A stretch of 25,750 nucleotides of DNA. Origin: an uncultured Bacteriovorax sp. GTDB lineage: Bacteria; Bdellovibrionota; Bacteriovoracia; Bacteriovoracales; Bacteriovoracaceae. The position numbers and the translations under genes were made by a program. Numbering within the stretch: position 1 is the first letter of the stretch; every line of letters begins with the position of its first letter. Positions 21,180 to 25,750 of this stretch are shown here, piece by piece. The stretch is from assembly GCA_946482295.1 (NCBI GenBank), contig CAMLRB010000018.1, positions 1-25,750 on the forward strand, given 5' to 3'. The notes under the pieces were generated by a model, which ran no database searches, was not told the origin of the DNA, and saw only the letters and a list, made by a program, of their open reading frames with translations.

Positions 21180-22944
21180 GGGAATAATCTGGCATCTCCA
21201 TGTTGAGCATGCCTCCCCAACAGCGAAGTCCTTCGTCAGTCAGAACACAAGTGTGATTTGCACCTGCACTCAATTGGCGAGGATTTGCCAAGTTCTCAGG
21301 AACTTTCAGGTTTGTTCCATCTGTATCCCAACACTTCACCTTATTTTCGAAAATGGCACAAGCGTGCGCATTACCGCATGAAAGTTCTGTCGCATTTTTC
21401 ACACTGTTCGGTGTGGAGTTAAAATTTTGGGCAAAGTTAGTTTCCATAAATGATGGGGGATTATCTTCAGTTGGTGGTGGCTCAGCAGGAACTTCTTTTC
21501 GCCCCCAACATTTAACATCACCATCGACAGTAATCGCACACGAAAAAGTAGAACCAGCACAAAGAGCACGTGGATAGCTAATTTGTTCTGGTGGATTCAC
21601 TCCACTCACGTAAGTTTTTCCTCCCCAACAAACAACATTGTAGTTGGCTTCAGCACAAGCATGAAAATTTCCAGAAGCAAGTTTAGAAATATTAGTCACT
21701 GAACGTGGAACTTCAAAAACGCCCCCATCATTTTCCCCCCAACAACGTGCTTTATCAGGGCTAGCGGCGCAAATGTGATAGCCACCAACCGCCACATAGG
21801 AGATGTTGCCAATATTATCTGGAATGTTGAAATACTTATCCGTATCTCCCCAACATGATAACTGAGAATGTCGAATAGCGCATGTTCTCTTGGAGCCATG
21901 AGAAATTCTAGAAATTGGCCCTGGTAAAATTTCCGGAACAGTGAGAGCTCCATAAGGGTTGGCCCCCCAACACTTCAACTTATTGTCGTCACCATAGACA
22001 CAAGTAGAATTATATCCAGCGGCCACATGTTTGATATTTTTAATTCCACCAGAAGGAACGTAACTCATCATATGTTTGTAAGCGTTCTCTCCATAGAGTT
22101 TCCAGCAAAAGAGTCCTTTCTCAGGAGAAATCGCACATCCAACAGAAGAACCTACAGCAACTTTAGTGGCCCCTACACTTTCCTCCACGAGTTTGATTTT
22201 TCCTTTATGATCCCAGCATTTCACTCCATCAGGAGCAACGGCACAATTGTAAAAATCACCTGAAGAAAATTGATTGGCCATTTTTACTTCTTCAGGAACA
22301 ATGTATTTACTATAGGGATTCCCCCAGCATTTTATTCCTTCATCTGTGGCCACACAGTGATGCCACCATCCCGAAGTAAGATTGCGGGGATTTTTTAATC
22401 CTTCTGGAACATCAAGTGATCCAGTATTATTTAATCCCCAGCAGCGAACAACTCCATCACCAATGGCACAGGTATTATTCATCCCTGCTGAAATTTCTGT
22501 GATATTTCCCAGCCCATCTGGAGGAGATGTTTCACCAAAGAGATTTTCTCCCCAACACTTAATGGTGTTTTCTGCAGAAACAGCACAAGCATGATTATGT
22601 CCAACGGCCAAAAGTTTAGGTTGATTCAAATCTTTATGTTCAAACAAAACATCAGTCTTGCTACTTTCTGGAATTTCTCCCCAACAACGAATTCCTTCTT
22701 CGATGATCATACAGGAAAAACGATTTCCTGTAGCGAGAGAGCGAGGGCCAGTGACTAATTCAAGAGGTGCTTTGAGAGTTGATTGTTCAGCTTCCCCCCA
22801 ACACTTCACTCCTAATGAAGTGAGCGCACAAGCGTGATTATTTCCAATGGAAACTTCACGAGTTTCGATAAATGCATCTTGAGAAAAAGCTGTGGATGAA
22901 AAAAGATATTGTACACTGAGGAGAACAAGTAATTTACTAATCAT
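21169..22944 (-). CDS. Exported RCC1-repeat protein, 14 repeats with paired cysteines
   Basis: 591 residues from ATG 22944, preceded by GGGAGG; the 61-codon upstream extension is rejected because it runs through the promoter region. Signal peptide MISKLLVLLSVQYLFSSTAFSQ. The remainder consists of 14 consecutive RCC1_2-type units (PF13540) of about 37-60 residues, each with the pattern aG-x-x-x-x-C-A ... v-k-C-W-G. All 14 keep both Cys, probably a disulfide per blade; repeats 12 and 13 each carry one extra Cys at the same place. RCC1 repeats form seven-bladed beta-propellers, so 14 units suggest two propellers. Likely surface or periplasmic binding protein; ligand unknown. Confidence 0.92.
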   Translation of the reverse strand: MISKLLVLLSVQYLFSSTAFSQDAFIETREVSIGNNHACALTSLGVKCWGEAEQSTLKAPLELVTGPRSLATGNRFSCMIIEEGIRCWGEIPESSKTDVLFEHKDLNQPKLLAVGHNHACAVSAENTIKCWGENLFGETSPPDGLGNITEISAGMNNTCAIGDGVVRCWGLNNTGSLDVPEGLKNPRNLTSGWWHHCVATDEGIKCWGNPYSKYIVPEEVKMANQFSSGDFYNCAVAPDGVKCWDHKGKIKLVEESVGATKVAVGSSVGCAISPEKGLFCWKLYGENAYKHMMSYVPSGGIKNIKHVAAGYNSTCVYGDDNKLKCWGANPYGALTVPEILPGPISRISHGSKRTCAIRHSQLSCWGDTDKYFNIPDNIGNISYVAVGGYHICAASPDKARCWGENDGGVFEVPRSVTNISKLASGNFHACAEANYNVVCWGGKTYVSGVNPPEQISYPRALCAGSTFSCAITVDGDVKCWGRKEVPAEPPPTEDNPPSFMETNFAQNFNSTPNSVKNATELSCGNAHACAIFENKVKCWDTDGTNLKVPENLANPRQLSAGANHTCVLTDEGLRCWGGMLNMEMPDYSLKK

Positions 22945-23170
22945 GACTCCCTCCCTGGGCGTGATTGCGACTTTCAAAAAAAAATATATGACTCTTCCAC
23001 TTGGTCGTCCATCTAACTTCAACACTTTTTTTGTGTTGGACGCAGTCAAATGACAAAGTGGTGCTTGATCAATTTTATTTTGTAAGACGGCTTCAGTATT
23101 GCTTTTTATCAAGTGGTACGCGGCCAAGAATCATTGGCGAGGTAATTTGCCTCTCAAAAAGGAGTTTACG

Positions 23171-23563
23171 ATGGACTCGAGTCAACCCCGAAATCAACAA
23201 GACAACCAGCAATCAAAGCAAGATGTCATATCTCATGATCAATTTACAAAAATTATCGACCATACAGATTTCCACCACGATCCACCGCCATCAGAAGTTA
23301 TTCCTCAAGATGAAAATAATAATCCTGCTCAAGAAACACTTATGGGTATGGAATATGATTTTGATGAAGAAAGTGAATCGGAGGAAGAAGATGAAGATGC
23401 GAGATATGCTCGAGGGGAAAGTGAAGAAGAATATGATGAAGAATATGATGAAGAATACGATGAAGAATATGAAGAGGAACTCTCTAAGGAATTGGCCAAT
23501 GATGAAGAAGACTATGAAGGCGATTTAAGCGCTGATGCCAAACAGGAAAGGAACTCAATTTGA
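23171..23563 (+). CDS. Very acidic, low-complexity protein with EEYD repeats
   Basis: 130 residues from ATG 23171, preceded by AAGGAG; the in-frame extension from 23099 is rejected. The N-terminal half is Gln/Asn/Pro/His-rich and polar; the second half is dominated by Asp, Glu and Tyr, with four EEYD-type units encoded by a 12-base tandem repeat. No signal peptide, no hydrophobic core: an intrinsically disordered cytoplasmic protein. No family recognised. The codon pattern is normal, and the good ribosome site argues that it is a real gene. Near its C-terminus GDLSADA resembles the ELSADLD of the next gene. Confidence 0.75.
   Translation: MDSSQPRNQQDNQQSKQDVISHDQFTKIIDHTDFHHDPPPSEVIPQDENNNPAQETLMGMEYDFDEESESEEEDEDARYARGESEEEYDEEYDEEYDEEYEEELSKELANDEEDYEGDLSADAKQERNSI
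23426..23473 (+). repeat. 12-bp tandem repeat inside the acidic protein gene
   Basis: Four units of GAAGAATATGAT (23426-23437, 23438-23449, 23450-23461, 23462-23473). Units 1 and 2 are identical; unit 3 has one change (T to C in the Tyr codon) and unit 4 one change (last base). The unit length keeps frame, so copy number could vary without breaking the gene. Confidence 0.9.
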
Positions 23564-23645
23564 ATAGTGAAACCATAGGAATGGCATCCGCTCAATAAAC
23601 AGACTGAGCAATAATGATCGGCCCTAATGTACGGAGGTAAAAAAC

Positions 23646-23840
23646 ATGAAAGCTGGAAAACTTAATACTGAATTTGTAAATTTTTTAGGATATTCACTTT
23701 ACTCTAATGACTCACAAAGACTCCAAGAAATTGAAGATGAATTTGAATATGAATTAAGTGCTGACCTCGATGACGACGACGATGAAGACGATTCACTTTT
23801 TGACGAATATGAAAATGAAGACGACACTTCTTCATTATAA
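23646..23840 (+). CDS. Short acidic protein with poly-Asp tail
   Basis: 64 residues, with GGAGG 9 bases before the ATG. The N-terminal 25 residues are ordinary (MKAGKLNTEFVNFLGYSLYS), with the remainder highly acidic (EIEDEFEYELSADLDDDDDEDD). No signal peptide. I recognise no family. It follows the other acidic gene after 82 bases in the same direction, shares the LSAD motif with it, and converges on the esterase-like gene with a gap of 10 bases. A paralogous or co-functional pair is possible. Confidence 0.7.
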   Translation: MKAGKLNTEFVNFLGYSLYSNDSQRLQEIEDEFEYELSADLDDDDDEDDSLFDEYENEDDTSSL

Positions 23841-23850
23841 AACTTTCTAT

Positions 23851-25143
23851 TTAAACTCTTGCTCCGAAAGGCCATGTTTCAGGAATTTTCTTTTTTTCTG
23901 CTTCAACCCTTAACGGAGTAAGAGCACTTGTTTCATCAATATAAATTAAAGCATCGTAACGTTTTGTCAGAACCGTCGGAACATAATTGCTTTGCGATTC
24001 AAAGCGGGATTGATAAACTACACCAATTGCACGATGGCCCATAAAATCATGCAATGTGGATTGAAGTTCAACATCACTCAAATCAACTACAAATTGAGAA
24101 TGGCCGACTTGTGGTATACATCGATGAAGAAAATCTTCAAGACTTCCCTCTTTCGCCTCTGGAACTTCAATGACATCGATCTTACCATCCCATGCAGGAG
24201 ATGCAATAACATTACCTTTGAATGTCGAAAAACCAACAAGTGAAACTTTATCAGCTCCCCACTTCTCACGGGCAAGGCCACCTATATTAATTTGCCCATG
24301 AAAAAGCATATCAGTTCCACGGTAGTCACCAATATGAGTATTATGCGCCCACACGATACATTTAGATTCACTACCATAGTGATGCAGAAGTGAGTCCATA
24401 GTATTCAGCATATGATGGTCTCGAATATTCCACGCATCTTCGCCGGAAATGATTGTACGATAATAACGTTCTGCTTGCTGAACAATTTTTGCATTCTGAA
24501 GCACGTCCAAATCAGTGATATTTTTTTTGAATAACTCAAACAAAGCATCGGCCACTTGAGATTCACATCCCTCGGGATACTTATAAAGTGAGCGAGCATA
24601 GGCCTTTTCGTTTCTGTAATAGGGTTCGAAGCATGAATAATACTTCATCACTTTTGAAGCGAGAACTGGATTGATTTTTTCCAATAAATCACCAACCGCA
24701 TTGATTGAATCATAGAGAGAATAAACATCAAGGCCGTAAAAACCAACTTTATCATCTTCATTTAATGAGTTTTGATTAAACTCGCTCAACCACTCCATCA
24801 AATTTAACATTTCATAATTGGCCCACATCCACGTTGGCCAACGAGAAAAAGATTGCAGAACGCTTAAAGGATCTGTCTGATTAGAATTGTTATGCACGAA
24901 ATGATTAATGCTTTGACAAGCAGGCCAATCCCCTTCAACTGCAATAAAATTGAAGCCGTGATTTTCGACAAGCTCACGTGATATTTCCAACCGAAGATTA
25001 TAAAATTCGCTCGTGCCGTGAGTTGACTCTCCAAGCATGACTATTTTTTTATCTTTTATTTTTTGAATGAGCGGTGAAAGATCTTTTATGGACTTAAACG
25101 GAATGGCTCGATTTTGAATATCGTTGATAACGTCATGAACCAT
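23851..25143 (-). CDS. Erythromycin-esterase family protein
   Basis: 430 residues. LGESTHGTSEFYNLR (37-51; E39, H42), IAVEGDWP (E70) and VWAHNTHIGD (H267, H270) are the conserved blocks of PF05139, which includes macrolide esterases EreA/EreC. Many members lie outside resistance contexts and have unknown hydrolase roles, including stress-associated ones, so macrolide resistance should not be assumed. No signal peptide: cytoplasmic. GGGAGG precedes the ATG. It lies 54 bases downstream of the SEC-C gene in the same direction. Confidence 0.92.
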   Translation of the reverse strand: MVHDVINDIQNRAIPFKSIKDLSPLIQKIKDKKIVMLGESTHGTSEFYNLRLEISRELVENHGFNFIAVEGDWPACQSINHFVHNNSNQTDPLSVLQSFSRWPTWMWANYEMLNLMEWLSEFNQNSLNEDDKVGFYGLDVYSLYDSINAVGDLLEKINPVLASKVMKYYSCFEPYYRNEKAYARSLYKYPEGCESQVADALFELFKKNITDLDVLQNAKIVQQAERYYRTIISGEDAWNIRDHHMLNTMDSLLHHYGSESKCIVWAHNTHIGDYRGTDMLFHGQINIGGLAREKWGADKVSLVGFSTFKGNVIASPAWDGKIDVIEVPEAKEGSLEDFLHRCIPQVGHSQFVVDLSDVELQSTLHDFMGHRAIGVVYQSRFESQSNYVPTVLTKRYDALIYIDETSALTPLRVEAEKKKIPETWPFGARV

Positions 25144-25197
25144 GTTGCACCTCCCTCATTTCTTATACGAGAAAGATGCAACACCTTGGCCATTAGA

Positions 25198-25398
25198 TTA
25201 CTGTCCGCAACACTTTTTATATTTTTTTTCGCTGCCACAAGGACAAGGATCATTGCGGCCAACTTTAGGTGCAGTTCTCATAAGTGGTTTAAGGATCTCA
25301 TGATGATGATGATGTCCATGGTTACAATGGGGGCCATGGACGTGAACAGCCTCGTTCGTTTCTTTTTTAGATTCTTGCTTTTGTTCTTCTGTGTTCAT
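25198..25398 (-). CDS. Small SEC-C zinc-binding protein with His-rich segment
   Basis: 66 residues. The C-terminus [20 protein letters not shown] is a complete SEC-C motif (PF02810), the zinc-binding tail also found at the end of SecA. The middle contains a His-rich stretch ([16 protein letters not shown]), likely another metal site. The N-terminus is polar. There is no catalytic domain, so it is a stand-alone metal-binding module. GAGGA lies 7 bases before the ATG, whose first base is the last base of the previous gene's stop codon (TAATG), indicating coupled translation. Confidence 0.88.
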   Translation of the reverse strand: MNTEEQKQESKKETNEAVHVHGPHCNHGHHHHHEILKPLMRTAPKVGRNDPCPCGSEKKYKKCCGQ

Positions 25399-25750
25399 TA
25401 TTTTTTCCTCAAATTATTAAGTGAGACTTTTTCTACAGAATACTTAATGAGAAGTCCCGAAGTGTCCAAAAGATTTAATCCTTTCTTTTGAATAAGTGCT
25501 TCACCATTGGCAAAAACCGCCTCCACTCTCACGGTCGCTCCACTTTCGTTTTCATCTGTATCCACGAGTAACTCTGCAGTCTGTCCGCGTGAAAAACCAC
25601 GAAGTGAACTGACTTCAGCAATGACACCAGAATGTTCAACTGTCGAAAGATTGTAATTAGCAATAGCAGGTCTCGCCATTCCGATAATTTCAGAAGGTTT
25701 ACCTGTTCGACATCCAATCGATGCCGATTTATTTTCAAACAAATACCAAA
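25398..25750 (-). CDS. C-terminal part of an unrecognised protein, cut by the window edge
   Basis: The reading frame is open to the window end (117 codons), so the true start is probably outside. A TTG at 25742 is in frame but has no visible ribosome site. The visible part is beta-rich with no membrane helix: [20 protein letters not shown], then a block with [26 protein letters not shown], ending LNNLRKK. I recognise no family. It overlaps the SEC-C gene by one base, so the two are probably co-transcribed. Confidence 0.7.
   Translation of the reverse strand, partial: WYLFENKSASIGCRTGKPSEIIGMARPAIANYNLSTVEHSGVIAEVSSLRGFSRGQTAELLVDTDENESGATVRVEAVFANGEALIQKKGLNLLDTSGLLIKYSVEKVSLNNLRKK

Noticed and set aside
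21169..22944. Regularly spaced CCCCAACA words, looking like a CRISPR-type or DNA repeat array
   Set aside because: They are the reverse complement of the Cys-Trp-Gly codons of RCC1 repeats; spacing follows protein units and the flanks are coding.
23020..23038. CAACAC-T7-GTGTTG inverted repeat as terminator
   Set aside because: It lies upstream of both flanking genes in a divergent region and lacks a U-tract after the stem; at most a weak operator.
22945..23127. N-terminal extension of the RCC1 protein frame
   Set aside because: GGGAGG and a clean signal peptide mark ATG 22944; the extension is in the intergenic control region.
23851..25143. Macrolide resistance gene
   Set aside because: Family membership is clear but most members are not resistance genes, and there is no mobile-element or resistance context.

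Overview
The window looks like chromosomal DNA of an AT-rich Gram-negative deltaproteobacterium-like organism. A predatory or free-living member of the Bdellovibrionota (Bacteriovorax/Peredibacter type) is my best guess. The reasons are the many small exported proteins and lipoproteins, outer-membrane barrels ending in an aromatic residue, strong GGAGG ribosome sites on some genes and none on others, and frequent GGCC words in otherwise AT-rich DNA. The taxonomic call is inference from gene style, not from a marker gene. I see no rRNA, tRNA, CRISPR, phage or insertion-sequence gene.

Layout. 1-4280: two outer-membrane barrel proteins, a YkvA-like membrane protein, an orphan sensor histidine kinase and an Hsp20 chaperone. 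4444-9455: a secreted protein of unknown role, a full-length ABCC (MRP)-type ABC exporter of 1232 residues, and a lipoprotein related to acetolactate decarboxylase. 9456-12693: a zinc-ribbon protein, a transglycosylase-like lipoprotein, a SOUL haem-binding protein, a two-CBS protein and a NYN-LOTUS RNA-processing protein. 12690-17023: small stress-type genes (YgaP-like/DUF2892, a short membrane protein, DUF4142, a lipoprotein, a short FPASDPP protein), an Fe-S uracil-DNA glycosylase, a FecR-domain protein and a small secreted protein. 17102-21179: a five-gene operon that encodes two different ABC-2 exporters. 21169-25750: an exported protein with 14 RCC1-type repeats, two very acidic small proteins, an erythromycin-esterase-like enzyme, a small SEC-C zinc protein and the end of an unrecognised gene cut by the window edge.

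How the genes fit together. Most of the content concerns the cell envelope (barrels, lipoproteins, exporters, a sensor kinase) or stress protection and repair (Hsp20, CBS, DUF4142, YgaP-like, UDG, esterase-like, acidic proteins). No single known defence or secretion system is present. Two architectural features stand out. All nine convergent gene pairs end within about 14 bases of each other, seven of them abutting or overlapping, which leaves no room for ordinary terminators. About eight genes lack a Shine-Dalgarno site and instead have a -10-like hexamer ending 6-10 bases before the start codon, which suggests leaderless or nearly leaderless mRNAs.
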